Under the pieces are notes generated by a model. The model had not been told where the DNA came from. It saw nothing but the letters and a program-made list of their open reading frames with translations, and ran no database searches. This document shows, in pieces, positions 25,715-34,694 of a DNA stretch of 64,000 bases. The DNA comes from UBA4416 sp943362175 (lineage in GTDB: Bacteria; Bacteroidota; Bacteroidia; B-17B0; Aurantibacillaceae), in the NCBI GenBank assembly GCA_943362175.1, contig CALRIU020000004.1, positions 1 through 64,000 on the forward strand. The letters are read 5' to 3'. A program made the translations under genes and the position numbers. Positions within the stretch are counted from its first letter, which is position 1; each line of letters starts with the position of its first letter.

Positions 25715-26104
25715 ATGGCATTACCAACAAAGAAGAAGAGAGGCTTAAGGGTGCTGACCCACAAAGGTACCGGTTACTACTGGAAAGTAAAGGTGAACGA
25801 TGATTATGAGGAACGTTCACTGGACATTGTGATTGGTCTTGAAAAGAAGGCATCCTCATTTTTCACCGTTTTTTTCATCTTTCATGATCCCTTTCTTCAT
25901 TTTCCTAAAGCTGGTCATAAACCGGGCGAAAACGAGGAAAGTTTAAAGCCACTCAAGGCGCTGGAGAAAGTAAGCCCTGCTTTGATTGCGGAGGCTATTG
26001 ATGTTGCTGATCAGGAGAACTGGCAGGCTAAAAAGCATTTTGCTTTAACATACAAAGATGGCGTCTTTATTGTGACTGAAAACCTGGCACGTATGCATCT
26101 TTAA
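25715..26104 (+). CDS. Small protein of unknown family, copy 1 of a tandem pair
   Basis: The gene encodes 129 residues. The start MALPTKKKRGLRVLTHKGTGYYWKVKV and the later LEKVSPALIAEAIDVADQENW...F.L.YKDGVFIV align along the whole length with the next gene. The K-RG-R-----G--Y-W-V pattern, the central FP segment and the VSPALIAEAI--A---W ending recall a widespread 100-120-residue bacterial protein family of unknown function. There is no signal peptide or membrane segment. It is somewhat AT-rich. It is probably co-transcribed with copy 2, 24 bp downstream. Confidence 0.65.
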   Translation: MALPTKKKRGLRVLTHKGTGYYWKVKVNDDYEERSLDIVIGLEKKASSFFTVFFIFHDPFLHFPKAGHKPGENEESLKPLKALEKVSPALIAEAIDVADQENWQAKKHFALTYKDGVFIVTENLARMHL

Positions 26105-26128
26105 AGCAATAAAAATTTCAGTTATCTT

Positions 26129-26491
26129 ATGGCAATCCCGCAGAAAAAGAAAAGAGGTATCCGGCTCCTGACGCATGAGGGTATTAGCTATTACTGGAAA
26201 GTGAAGAACAATTATGAACAAGTCATGCTTCATGTTCTTATTGGTCTGGAAGATAAGCCGTCCTTTGTATTTTCAGTTGATGTGGATTTTGTGGATCCCG
26301 GTCTTTACTTTCCCTGGTTTGCTACAGCCCATGAGCAGGGCAGGGATATGACGAAAATAAACGGGCTGGAAAAAGTAAGCCCGAAGTTTATTGTGTCGGC
26401 GATTGATTTTGCACGGGAAACAGGTTGGCCTGAACAAAAGGCGCTGCGCTTATTGTATAAGCAGGGTGTTTTTCAACTAGAAACTAACTAA
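26129..26491 (+). CDS. Small protein of unknown family, copy 2 of a tandem pair
   Basis: The gene encodes 120 residues and is a diverged paralogue of the gene at 25715. MAIPQKKKRGIRLLTHEGISYYWKVKNN matches the same N-terminus, then (V/I)LIGLE-K-S. A variable middle with an FPWF segment follows, and GLEKVSPKFIVSAIDFARETGWPEQKALRLLYKQGVF matches the C-terminus. Conservation is strongest at the two ends. The two copies sit in the same orientation with no terminator between them, so the duplication is probably fairly old but still co-regulated. Confidence 0.65.
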   Translation: MAIPQKKKRGIRLLTHEGISYYWKVKNNYEQVMLHVLIGLEDKPSFVFSVDVDFVDPGLYFPWFATAHEQGRDMTKINGLEKVSPKFIVSAIDFARETGWPEQKALRLLYKQGVFQLETN

Positions 26492-26533
26492 GAATGCCTG
26501 TTCGGAATGTTCCTCGTAATGTTAGGAGTATGA

Positions 26534-27220
26534 TCAGGTTTCAAAAAATTTCATATCGAAGGTATTATCTTTTTGAATAATAATTCCCATACATGTTTGA
26601 CCGTCCAGCTCATAGGTTTTGTTTTTATCATACGCGGTCATGCTCCATTTCCGCTCGCTATGAATCATTTGGTTGATGTAATTTTCATAAGCCTGATGAA
26701 TTTCCATCTCTGTTTTTGGCAAGCTGATGATCGTTTCTTTTGGTAAAGAAGAACTCAGGGCCTTAAATTTTGCGTTGACAATAATGTCGAAGTACCATTC
26801 GTTGGTGAGCTCTGTCGCTTCCAGCGTCAAGCCATCCAGGAGGCCCATGATCGGGTGGTTGAAGGTTGTTTGATGATCCAGCTTCACACGAATGCCGGTG
26901 GATTTACTCCAATCGGCTCTTTCTCCCGTCTCCCCGTTTTTTGAAACACCATAAAAAGCAATGACGTACTCAAAATAGCCGTTCGGCGTTTCTTCCTCGT
27001 AGCTTAACGGTTGATGTAATACTTCCTGGGGAACTTTGCTTAGGAGTGTCTCAAAGCAGGGAGACTCACTGAAAAAGCTCATTCCCGAAATTCCGATTGC
27101 AGGAAGGCCTCCGACGCCGGATCTGCAGGTCGTTCCGTTTTTATAAATTTTCAGATGGATGGCATCCTGCGCATCTGCGGTAACTTTGATAATGATCAGC
27201 TCTACTTCTTCTTTTGTCAT
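26534..27220 (-). CDS. Hypothetical protein
   Basis: The gene encodes 228 residues. No signal peptide, TM segment or known motif is recognised. It is predicted cytosolic, with mixed alpha/beta composition. Repeated mention of short beta-like stretches (EEVELIIIKVTADAQDAIHLKIYKNG; GYFEYVIAFYGVSKNG; STGIRVKLDHQTTFNHPIMG; NEWYFDIIVNAKF) suggests two similar sheet domains. It is convergent with the paralogue pair and divergent from the gene at 27377. It may be accessory DNA judging by its AT content and lack of recognisable relatives. Confidence 0.55.
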   Translation of the reverse strand: MTKEEVELIIIKVTADAQDAIHLKIYKNGTTCRSGVGGLPAIGISGMSFFSESPCFETLLSKVPQEVLHQPLSYEEETPNGYFEYVIAFYGVSKNGETGERADWSKSTGIRVKLDHQTTFNHPIMGLLDGLTLEATELTNEWYFDIIVNAKFKALSSSLPKETIISLPKTEMEIHQAYENYINQMIHSERKWSMTAYDKNKTYELDGQTCMGIIIQKDNTFDMKFFET

Positions 27221-27376
27221 TTGGATTGGAATTTAGGTGAAATTAATAAAAGATTATGGAACTGGTATTTAAGATCAGGTTAAAAAACGGTGCTATGTTT
27301 TTCTTGATAGAGTTTAAAATTCTACTTTTACAGAAGGAACAGCTACGTTTAAACGACGCTTATAAAACAAATAACA

Positions 27377-27997
27377 ATGTTAGCAGTACATTGGGCACCG
27401 GTCAGTAAAACAAAATCGATTCTGAAAAGCGGGATTACAAAATCAGGGAATGGCTTATATTGTTTCCCGCTGACAGGGCATAAGGCTCTTGACCGTTGGT
27501 GGGTTACTTTCTTCAATGTCATCGCTTCGCGAAAAAGAAAAAAATATAACGGTATTGTTTTCAGAATTAGAAAAGAAGATTTGCCGGCCTATTTTGGTCA
27601 TTGGGGAGGAGCCACAACCCGCGATGATTATGAAAAAGAGATTAAAACACTCAAAGCACTCAAAGCACAATTCCGGGAAACGATTTTGTGGCGGCTAGGC
27701 GAGCATTTGGCATGGAAATCCGGGATCGAACACTTGCACCGGAAAGATCATGAAACTTTTTATCCCGGTCTTGCAGAAAAAGAACTTGAAAAATCTCCCG
27801 GTCTATTACTGGAACAGATGATTGATCCTGGTTTCATGACTTATACCTTCGAAGATTACCAGATTGTATTGAGTCATTCAATTTCTGCTGACCGCATCAT
27901 TAAAGTATTGCCTAAAGAAAGCGAGTTCGGAAAAGTAAAGCGGCTCAGGAAAAAGTACGAAGCCCCACGCCGCAGCGATTTCCTTCCTGAGGAATAA
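27377..27997 (+). CDS. Hypothetical protein with possible ADP-ribosyltransferase-like N-terminal motif
   Basis: The gene encodes 206 residues and is basic. The start MLAVHWAPVSKTKSILKSGITKSGNGLYCFPL has the H-x-P---x-x-I---G-----G-Y-F spacing seen at the start of ART-fold enzymes such as DarT, KptA and related toxins. A late FEDYQIVLSHSISADRIIKVLP could supply the acidic residue followed by the '-I-P--I--V' strand. This is a motif-level resemblance only; no catalytic triad is proven. It is followed after 16 bp by the HEAT-repeat gene in the same direction, so the two probably form one transcript. If it is not an ART-like protein, it is an orphan. Confidence 0.5.
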   Translation: MLAVHWAPVSKTKSILKSGITKSGNGLYCFPLTGHKALDRWWVTFFNVIASRKRKKYNGIVFRIRKEDLPAYFGHWGGATTRDDYEKEIKTLKALKAQFRETILWRLGEHLAWKSGIEHLHRKDHETFYPGLAEKELEKSPGLLLEQMIDPGFMTYTFEDYQIVLSHSISADRIIKVLPKESEFGKVKRLRKKYEAPRRSDFLPEE

Positions 27998-28013
27998 TTT
28001 GTAATTTTAAGCT

Positions 28014-28643
28014 ATGAGCATCATCGATCAACTGGCTTCTTCGCTCGGAAAGCGGGATGAAGCCCCCAACCAGGCCTTAGCCACAGACATTGTAAAAACA
28101 AAAGACCAGAAGGCCCTGAAAGAGCTGCTGGAACTGCTGCATCACAAAAGCAAGGATGTGCAGAGCGACAGCATCAAGGTGATTTATGAAGTTGCCGAGA
28201 AGGCGCCGGAGCTGGTGGCAAAGCACAGTAAAGAATTAATAGCCTTGCTCGACAGTAAGAATAACCGTTTGCAATGGGGCGCCATGACGGCGCTGGATGC
28301 CATTGCGGGCGAAGATCCCAAAACGGTATATGCCTCGCTTGCCCGGATCATTGCTGTCGCCGATCAGGGATCTGTCATTACCAACGATCATTGCGTTGGC
28401 ATACTTATTAAATTGTGCGGAGAGAAAGCCTACCGGAAAGATGCTTTTGATTTATTGCTGGAGCGCCTGCTCAAAAGCCCCGTCAACCAGCTGCCTATGT
28501 ATGCCGAAAACGCATTGCCTGTTATTGACGCCGGCACCAAAGCCGCTTTTTTAAAGGTATTGTCGGGCAGGCTCGGCGATATTGATAAAGAGAGCAAACG
28601 CAAACGGGTAGAGAAGGTCATTAAGAAGCTACAAGCCATGTAA
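28014..28643 (+). CDS. HEAT-repeat protein
   Basis: The gene encodes 209 residues, entirely helical, with HEAT-type helix pairs. Examples are LKELLELLHHKSKDVQSDSIKVIYEVAEKAPELV, LIALLDSKNNRLQWGAMTALDAIAGEDPKTVYASL, and ILIKLCGEKAYRKDAFDLLLERLLKSP. Each has the usual Asp/Arg/Ala positions. It presumably is a protein-binding scaffold. There is no signal peptide. It follows the gene at 27377 with a 16-bp gap and ends in a bidirectional terminator. The partner is unknown; the upstream gene is the natural candidate. Confidence 0.78.
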   Translation: MSIIDQLASSLGKRDEAPNQALATDIVKTKDQKALKELLELLHHKSKDVQSDSIKVIYEVAEKAPELVAKHSKELIALLDSKNNRLQWGAMTALDAIAGEDPKTVYASLARIIAVADQGSVITNDHCVGILIKLCGEKAYRKDAFDLLLERLLKSPVNQLPMYAENALPVIDAGTKAAFLKVLSGRLGDIDKESKRKRVEKVIKKLQAM

Positions 28644-28696
28644 GCAGATAGGCAAGGGAAGATCCTTTACCCGGCTGCAAAACAGGTTGTTTTATG

Positions 28697-28736
28697 AAAA
28701 AGGCTTGCTGTCATATTTGATAGCAAGCCTTTTTTT
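28697..28736. terminator. Bidirectional intrinsic terminator
   Basis: AAAAAGGCTTGCT and AGCAAGCCTTTTTTT form a stem of at least 12 bp around GTCATATTTGAT. It has an A run on one side and a T run on the other. It serves both the HEAT gene (plus) and the T9SS beta-helix gene (minus). Confidence 0.92.
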
Positions 28737-28755
28737 GAAATTATTGATTTTGAAA

Positions 28756-31700
28756 TTACTGAACCACAAATTTGTGGCTGACTGTTTGGTTATTCTCCGT
28801 CAGCTCAAGCATGTAAATGCCTTTTTGCCAGCTGCTGATATCAAGAGTAACGGTTTCGGCATGTGCCTGGCTGTATACTTTTTGCCCCAGGCTATTGTAC
28901 ACCGTAATCTGCTGCGGGCTTCCCGAAGTTGCGATGGTTAATTCGGTAGAAGCAGGATTCGGATACACCGCTTTTGCTACCGTTGCATGTTTTCCGGATA
29001 GGTCTTTTGTGTTTTGACGTTTCAGCAAGGCAGGATCCTTTGGCTGGTATGGATCGGAGTAATGCAGGTTGTAATGGCTTAATAAGATGCCGCGCGCATA
29101 ATGAACGCCCTGGCCTCCAACACGGGAGTCGCTTTGAGCAATATTCTCCAGTGAGGTTTTTTCTGCTGCTGTATAGTCATGTCTTTTTTCCAGGCCCTGA
29201 TCGGCGAGAATAGTCAATACCGTGGCCATATTTTTCTCGACCGGAGAAAGCGGTCCTTGAGTCTGCCTTAGGGCATGACGGCATCCAGCATAATCTTTGG
29301 TGTCATAACGATGCTGGGCCATCGCCAGCAGGCTTGTATTGTCGTCTGCTTTTACCGGCGCGCCGGAAGCAAGCGCGTCTTTTTTCTCTGCAAACAATTT
29401 ACCGGCATTGTGTGCTGCCATCACCTCCGACCTGTAATTTTCAGGAATGGCATCTTCAGAAGTTTCAGTGTATATCTCCGGGTTTGCGGTCTCCGCATCG
29501 GAGCTCATCCGTGTATTTCCACTGCCACATGGGCTTGGCTCTACCGTGGAGTAAACGATGTTTGTGCCATAGGCGCCACCCGGGGTATAGACAATGCTGG
29601 TCGTATTCGGGCTGATCCATTGGTAGTTGGACGTGTAGCAATAGTACAGGGAGATGTCGGTGCCGTTGCTGATAAAAGTATTCTGGCGGCCCCTGATGCC
29701 GCTTTCTCCATGCGGAACGCCGGAGCTCCGCAGCCAGCTCCATCCCGGACCTATTCCTACAGCACCGTATTTTAAGGTGTTGCATAAAATATTACTCTCC
29801 GTGACATCAAGTCCCAGGTTGATGCCGATACCCGCTTGTACCACGTTTCGTTTGATCAGGCTCCCCGGCGCGTTGATGAAGAAGATCCCTGAGTTTTGCC
29901 AGTCGGCAGAATTGTCGGATGTCACCGTATTGTTAAAGGCCCTGTTCATCCAGCTGTTCTCTACATGAATGGCTTTAGTGGATACATCATAGGCCGTGGA
30001 AAAAGAAATGGTGTTATTCTGGATATCAAATTTTGGTGTGGTGGTCAGATCTCCATCCCAGCTTGTTGCGGCGTTGCCTTTCACATTCAGGATTTTCACA
30101 GCCGCCATCACATTGCTGAAGCTGTTGTTGTTAATGGCATAGTGGTCATAGGTTTTCGCAGCGCTGGTGAGCGTCGCTTCACTGATGAGCACACTGCCTG
30201 CCCAGGGTGCATTTTTAAAGACGTTGCGGTGAATGTCGATCTGGGTGGAGGTATGGTCACAATCGGAAATGACAATGCCTGCCCAGCCGTAGCCCTGGAA
30301 GGTATTGGCAAAGGCCCCGCTGGTGGCATCGCCGGTTATGAAGGTGTTTCCATAATTGTAATGCCAGCGCATGCTGAACTCCCGGGTGTTGGTAAAGGTG
30401 TTCTTATATGTCTTTTGGTTACATCCAAATACAACCCAGGTGTCGGTGCGGTTATGCGTAAAGGTATTCGAGATGACATCCGTTTCGCGCGCGCCTGCAA
30501 AAGCAGCATCTGCGCTCACGGCCGTGAGGTCGGCCTCTACAAACTCATTGTTCTGGATCACGATGTCGGTTTGGTAGGACCTTACACCGTATTGCCCGCT
30601 CTCGAAATAATTGCCATTGCCGGCGGTTGCCGAGCCGATGAGTAATTTATTGGTGCTGCTGCCGGTTGTATTGGCTTCGATGCCGGTAATGCCATAGCGT
30701 GTAGTGCCGCTGGTTGACAACACCTGGCCTTTGCTTTGGTCTCTTAAAGGAGATGTTGCCAGGAAGAGGGATTTGGTAACAGAGGTGCTACCGGGATTGA
30801 CACTGTTGAGGACCAGGTCTTTCTCGTTCAGGTTAAACACGCTGCTGTTGATGGAAGTCGTCACGTTCGTTCCATTGATCTCCGCACCCCGGATCGCATC
30901 ATAAATAATGGGAAGGTAAGCGCCGCTGTTAATCATCGTGAAATTGGATGCATTGGTCACGGCATTATTGTTGATGGAAACACCACGCCACATGAGACCG
31001 CAGGGATGAGCCTGCAGGATGGTGCCATTCAGGGAGAGATTGGCCCCTCCGTTTACATTCCATTCGGCATTGGTTTGAAATTCAAAGTTCATCTGATCGG
31101 CGGTGATGCTGTAGCCCAGGGGGATGTTGATCTGCCTGGCTACCCTCACTTTCGGAAAGCTCGTTAAGGTGCCTAAATAGGAATTCTGCTGTAAGGCATA
31201 AAAGGGATTGGTTGTGGTGTTCCAGGTAGCGCTGGTGCTGACGTTGTAGATGTCGACATCGACGTTGATGGTTCCGGAGGCATCATAGTTTTCGCCGTCG
31301 ATCTGGCTGGGCATGAGCACCATGTTGTTCCCATAGAGAAGGGAAGGCAGGGAATAGCCGGTGATGGTCCAGGAGCTGAGGAGATCTGTACTCGTTACAA
31401 TGGATCTTACCTGGTTGGTTGCTTTGCTACCGCAAATAATTTCGTTGCCGTTATAGGATTTTTCCAGCATGGAATTGGAGAAGTTAGCCGTGCCGGCGAT
31501 GAGGTTCGGGGGAACGGATGCGGCGACGGTGAGGTCTTTTACCAAAATACCCGTTCCGGATTTTGTGACGTAGAGCTTGTTGCCGGTTTTATCAAATTCG
31601 ATCCCCTTCCATACATAATTCGGAGAGTTGGTGCTGAAGATGTAATTCGGTGCGCCGGTAGAAAGACCTGTTGAGGGATTGAGGTAGATCATGTTTACAT

Positions 31701-32433
31701 CATTGGTGCCTGTTGCCGTGCCGTATTGTGAGCCTTCGACCCACGCGAGCTTGTCTCCTGCATCGGAGAGCTCGAGCTCTGCGGCCTGTGCGCTCCCGTT
31801 GAGCGGGCCGGCAATCAGTACCGGTGAGCCGATGGCCGTTGCCGTGACGTCAAACTTCCGCACATCCATATCGCCTGCTATTTGTGCGCCGGCCAGGTAA
31901 AAATACCTTTTGCCACTCACTATTTTAGAGGTGGCATAGGTCGGGAAACCGGAAGAAGCCATCGTGAGCAGGGTGACAGGAGAGCCGATGACAGCGCCGA
32001 GCCCGCTGTTCAGGTTCATGTCGATGTGTATGTACCTGACAAGGGTTGAGGTGCCGCAGCAATAGCCTTCGGCATACACGATGTAGTATTTATTGCTACA
32101 GGTGTTGTTGGAAGGATTGGGGATAATCTCGATATTATTCTGTAAGCCTGTAGGCCCTACAGAGGATGCCGATAAGGAAGCGATGGCCTGGTCGAATTTA
32201 TTGTAGACGTTATTGCCTGCTACATACAGGAGTAATTTTCCTTCGGAGTCGTACACGCTGTTATAGGCATTGTTGCCTGCAGAAATGCCGGTGAAAGCCG
32301 GCTTGACGACAGGAGTGGCCGGTTGAAGATCAATCAGGTTGGGCGCAGCATGCCATCCTTTGAGTTGGGTTTGGGCATTCGCCAGGTAAAGGCCTGAGGA
32401 TGCCAGCAGGGCATAAGTAAGTTTTTTAATCAT
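28756..32433 (-). CDS. Very large secreted protein: beta-propeller-like N-terminus, right-handed beta-helix, T9SS type A sorting domain
   Basis: The gene encodes 1225 residues. The signal peptide is MIKKLTYALLASSGLYLANAQ. Residues of about 22-400 contain repeated blades (NNAYNSVYDSEGKLLLYVAGNNVY; GNKLYVTKSGTGILVKDL) resembling a propeller. Residues of about 430-960 have the short-strand, Asn-rich ladder of a parallel beta-helix (NNAVTNASNFTMINSGAYLPIIYDAIRGAEING; IQNNEFVEADLTAVSADAAFAG; HRNVFKNAPWAGSVLIS; INNNSFSNVMAAVKILNV). A helical region of 100 residues follows. The T9SS type A tail is AVYPNPASTELTIATSG...KGIYMLELTENNQTVSHKFVVQ. Substrate binding or adhesion is likely; no polysaccharide-lyase signature is evident. 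It is monocistronic. Confidence 0.85.
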   Translation of the reverse strand: MIKKLTYALLASSGLYLANAQTQLKGWHAAPNLIDLQPATPVVKPAFTGISAGNNAYNSVYDSEGKLLLYVAGNNVYNKFDQAIASLSASSVGPTGLQNNIEIIPNPSNNTCSNKYYIVYAEGYCCGTSTLVRYIHIDMNLNSGLGAVIGSPVTLLTMASSGFPTYATSKIVSGKRYFYLAGAQIAGDMDVRKFDVTATAIGSPVLIAGPLNGSAQAAELELSDAGDKLAWVEGSQYGTATGTNDVNMIYLNPSTGLSTGAPNYIFSTNSPNYVWKGIEFDKTGNKLYVTKSGTGILVKDLTVAASVPPNLIAGTANFSNSMLEKSYNGNEIICGSKATNQVRSIVTSTDLLSSWTITGYSLPSLLYGNNMVLMPSQIDGENYDASGTINVDVDIYNVSTSATWNTTTNPFYALQQNSYLGTLTSFPKVRVARQINIPLGYSITADQMNFEFQTNAEWNVNGGANLSLNGTILQAHPCGLMWRGVSINNNAVTNASNFTMINSGAYLPIIYDAIRGAEINGTNVTTSINSSVFNLNEKDLVLNSVNPGSTSVTKSLFLATSPLRDQSKGQVLSTSGTTRYGITGIEANTTGSSTNKLLIGSATAGNGNYFESGQYGVRSYQTDIVIQNNEFVEADLTAVSADAAFAGARETDVISNTFTHNRTDTWVVFGCNQKTYKNTFTNTREFSMRWHYNYGNTFITGDATSGAFANTFQGYGWAGIVISDCDHTSTQIDIHRNVFKNAPWAGSVLISEATLTSAAKTYDHYAINNNSFSNVMAAVKILNVKGNAATSWDGDLTTTPKFDIQNNTISFSTAYDVSTKAIHVENSWMNRAFNNTVTSDNSADWQNSGIFFINAPGSLIKRNVVQAGIGINLGLDVTESNILCNTLKYGAVGIGPGWSWLRSSGVPHGESGIRGRQNTFISNGTDISLYYCYTSNYQWISPNTTSIVYTPGGAYGTNIVYSTVEPSPCGSGNTRMSSDAETANPEIYTETSEDAIPENYRSEVMAAHNAGKLFAEKKDALASGAPVKADDNTSLLAMAQHRYDTKDYAGCRHALRQTQGPLSPVEKNMATVLTILADQGLEKRHDYTAAEKTSLENIAQSDSRVGGQGVHYARGILLSHYNLHYSDPYQPKDPALLKRQNTKDLSGKHATVAKAVYPNPASTELTIATSGSPQQITVYNSLGQKVYSQAHAETVTLDISSWQKGIYMLELTENNQTVSHKFVVQ

Positions 32434-32592
32434 AGCCGTAAGGTTTAGGGGTTGAGGAATTAAATCAAAGCTATGACCAAATAAAGATTAAAAAAATGCC
32501 GGTACATCGGTTTATCTCATTTTTTCTTCCTAACTTAAATTTGAAGATCATGAATTGCCGCTGATGGAAACACACACTAAGTTTGAGATGCT

Positions 32593-33357
32593 ATGAAAAC
32601 CAATAATAATACCACACGCTTTAGCAACCGGGTAGAGGATTATGTGAAATACAGGCCGTCCTACCCGGAAGAGATCATCGCTTTTCTGCAACAGGACTAT
32701 GGCCTGACACCCGATATGCTGCTCGCCGATATCGGTGCGGGAACAGGCATTTCGACGGAACTTTTTTTGAAAGCGGGCTATCGTGTCATCGCCGTGGAGC
32801 CCAACCGGGAGATGCGTGAAAAATCGGTAGAGCTCCTGTCCTCTTACGAAGGATTCAGTACCCGGGACGGGAAAGCCGAAGACATGCCGCTGGAAGACGA
32901 AAGCATCGATGGCATCATTGCGGGGCAGGCCTTTCATTGGTTCGACCGCGGGAAAACCAGAGCGGAATTCAAACGCATCCTGAAACCAGGAGGCCCGGTG
33001 TCACTGATCTGGAACGAACGCAAAACCACTACCGGTTTTGAGAAAGATTACGATGAGCTCATCATCAGGCATGCGCGCGATTATGTGCAGGTTGATCACC
33101 GCAACATCCGGACGGAAGACATCGAAGCCTTCTTTTCCCCGCAACGTGTGCAGCTCCGCGTGTTTACCAATGAGCAGGTCTTTGATTTCGAAGGGCTGAA
33201 AGGCCGCCTGCTGTCATCGTCCTACATGCCGGCACGTGATGAGGAAGGTTACGAAGCCATGATCGCCGATCTCCGGAATTTGTTCGGCCGCTGCCAGGCT
33301 GAGGGCAGGATCACGATCCATTACGATACGAAAGTCTATGTAGGTACCTTAGCCTGA
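32593..33357 (+). CDS. Class I SAM-dependent methyltransferase
   Basis: The gene encodes 254 residues. Methyltransferase_11-type motifs are present: motif I LADIGAGTGISTELFLKAG, motif II VIAVEPNREMREKSVELL, post-II FSTRDGKAEDMPLEDESIDGIIAGQAFHWFDRGKTRAEFKRILKPGG, and motif III SLIWNERK. The RFSNRVEDYVKYRPSYPEEII N-terminus is common in small-molecule methyltransferases of this class. There is no signal peptide. The substrate cannot be inferred. It stands alone, divergent from the large T9SS gene. Confidence 0.88.
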   Translation: MKTNNNTTRFSNRVEDYVKYRPSYPEEIIAFLQQDYGLTPDMLLADIGAGTGISTELFLKAGYRVIAVEPNREMREKSVELLSSYEGFSTRDGKAEDMPLEDESIDGIIAGQAFHWFDRGKTRAEFKRILKPGGPVSLIWNERKTTTGFEKDYDELIIRHARDYVQVDHRNIRTEDIEAFFSPQRVQLRVFTNEQVFDFEGLKGRLLSSSYMPARDEEGYEAMIADLRNLFGRCQAEGRITIHYDTKVYVGTLA

Positions 33358-33629
33358 TTATTGGATAAGCAGGTAGTGTCTGAATTTTGAACCGCTTGCA
33401 GCTTGTTTTATAATTTGGGCGTGCCTCCGCAAAGAGACAGCGGAGTCGTGCTTTCGCTTCAATCTTTTGCCGCAATCGACTTCGCTCAGTGTCCGGCAAA
33501 AGGATTTTCGCTTCCATCACTCACGCGGGCATCGCTCATCCGCCAGCTTGGCGGATTGTTGTGTTGCGTCGGGGATACAAAGGGCTTGGTTCTTTTCGCG
33601 TGCGCCAATCATGAATTTTAAGATACAGG
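33358..33629. repeat. Hairpin-rich dispersed repeat region
   Basis: This non-coding stretch is packed with palindromes: CTCCGC/GCGGAG (33425-33445), CTTTTGCCG/CGGCAAAAG (33464-33502) and ATCCGCCA-GCT-TGGCGGAT (33538-33556). Open frames across it translate to low-complexity nonsense. It resembles repeated intergenic DNA often seen in Bacteroidota genomes. A genome-wide copy count would settle it. Confidence 0.6.
33464..33502 (+). repeat. REP-like hairpin, stem CTTTTGCCG/CGGCAAAAG
   Basis: CTTTTGCCG (33464-33472) and CGGCAAAAG (33494-33502) pair perfectly around a loop containing TCGACTTCGCTCA, the same core as the elements near 9.5 and 14.6 kb. Confidence 0.7.
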
Positions 33630-34547
33630 CTACTCATTCTCCAGGCCCATGGAGGCTCTGCGCTCTTTCAGGTGGGCTTCGTCCTCGACAGGGTAGAGGA
33701 TGTGTTCTTCTTTTTTGAGGTAATACTGTGTGCCGTAGAGCTGCTTTTCTCCTTTTGCCAGCCGGAGTTTGTCGATGAAGAAGGCCAGGGACTTCATGCT
33801 GATGTCATCGCGTGTGGCGGCCATCAGCAGCTTGCCCAGGTGTTTTTCTTTTAGCGGTACCGGAGCAAAGCCCAGGATGTAAAAGGGAATGGGTGAAGCA
33901 TCGCCCGCAATAGCCTTCCCCGGGTAGCCATAGACGTCGAGGATCCGGTCGATCCTGGCGAAGGACATGCTGTCTTTGAGGGCCAGCTCCTGTTTGAAGG
34001 CCCTGTATTTTGCGGGATTTTTCAGATGAGCATTGATGCTATCGGTAAGGCGTGTGTTGTGCGCGGTAAATTCCCGGTCGATGCCGGTGAGCGCTTCGAT
34101 AAGCGAGTCATTGATTTTTCTGGTTTGATCGAGGTATATGGTTTTGGTAAGCTCGCCTTTGCGGTAGTAATAGTATTTCACCAGCTTGCCACTGTCATCG
34201 TAAGCTTTCCATTGCCCGTAATAGTAATAGTGGATGCGGTCGGGCAGGTTTTCGAGGCGGGCATTCCCGCTGAGGCGTACCAGGCCGTTGGGATAATAGA
34301 AGGTGGTTTTGAGCTTGCGGAAGCGGTTTTTTTCGGTACGGTCGAGCACGCCGCTGTTGGTATAAAAATAGCTTTTGCCTTTGGGCTTATCCTTCCTGAA
34401 CCGTCCTTCGAAGAGCTTGATGGTTTTGGCGCTGTCGGCGTAGTTGATCCAATGGCCCGTTTTGCGGCCTTTCTTATCAAGACGATTGGGAGCTTGCGCA
34501 AAGAAGAGGGAAGGTAAGAGCAGGCTGATGCAGAGCAGGACTTTCAT
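33630..34547 (-). CDS. Exported MORN-variant plus DUF6624-like protein
   Basis: The gene encodes 305 residues. The signal peptide is MKVLLCISLLLPSLFFAQ. Residues 20-130 contain short MORN/YwqK-like repeats (DKKGRKTGHWINYADSAKTIKLFEGRFRKDKPKGKSYFYTNSG; YGQWKAYDDSGKLVKYYYY). Residues of about 170-290 match the DUF6624 pattern as I recall it: (R)IDRILDVYGYPGKAIAGDASPIPFYILGFAP...LLMAATRDDISMKSLAFFIDKLRLAKGEKQLYGTQY. The function of both parts is unknown. It stands alone between repeat DNA and a divergent CoiA-like gene. Confidence 0.75.
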   Translation of the reverse strand: MKVLLCISLLLPSLFFAQAPNRLDKKGRKTGHWINYADSAKTIKLFEGRFRKDKPKGKSYFYTNSGVLDRTEKNRFRKLKTTFYYPNGLVRLSGNARLENLPDRIHYYYYGQWKAYDDSGKLVKYYYYRKGELTKTIYLDQTRKINDSLIEALTGIDREFTAHNTRLTDSINAHLKNPAKYRAFKQELALKDSMSFARIDRILDVYGYPGKAIAGDASPIPFYILGFAPVPLKEKHLGKLLMAATRDDISMKSLAFFIDKLRLAKGEKQLYGTQYYLKKEEHILYPVEDEAHLKERRASMGLENE

Positions 34548-34679
34548 AAAGGCAAGGTAAGAAATCCCCGGAGAAGCAGCAAGAGAGAGTCGTCTCCTTT
34601 TTTCGGAGTCCTGGTATTCTTACTGTCAGATTACGTTTTTGGCCCGTCATAAAAAGAGAGGTTTACCGAACAGGTTTAG

Positions 34680-34687
34680 TAATTTTG
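34680..34687 (+). promoter_or_regulatory. -7 box (TAATTTTG) of the CoiA-like gene
   Basis: TAATTTTG fits TAnnTTTG. The expected start of transcription, about 7 nt downstream, coincides with the ATG at 34695, which suggests a leaderless message. No clear -33 TTTG is present. Confidence 0.5.
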
Positions 34688-34694
34688 TAGCTGA

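Noticed and set aside
33403..33718. Short open frames across the repeat region before the DUF6624-like gene
   Set aside because: Translations are low in hydrophobic pattern and the DNA consists of hairpins and dispersed repeats; better explained as non-coding.
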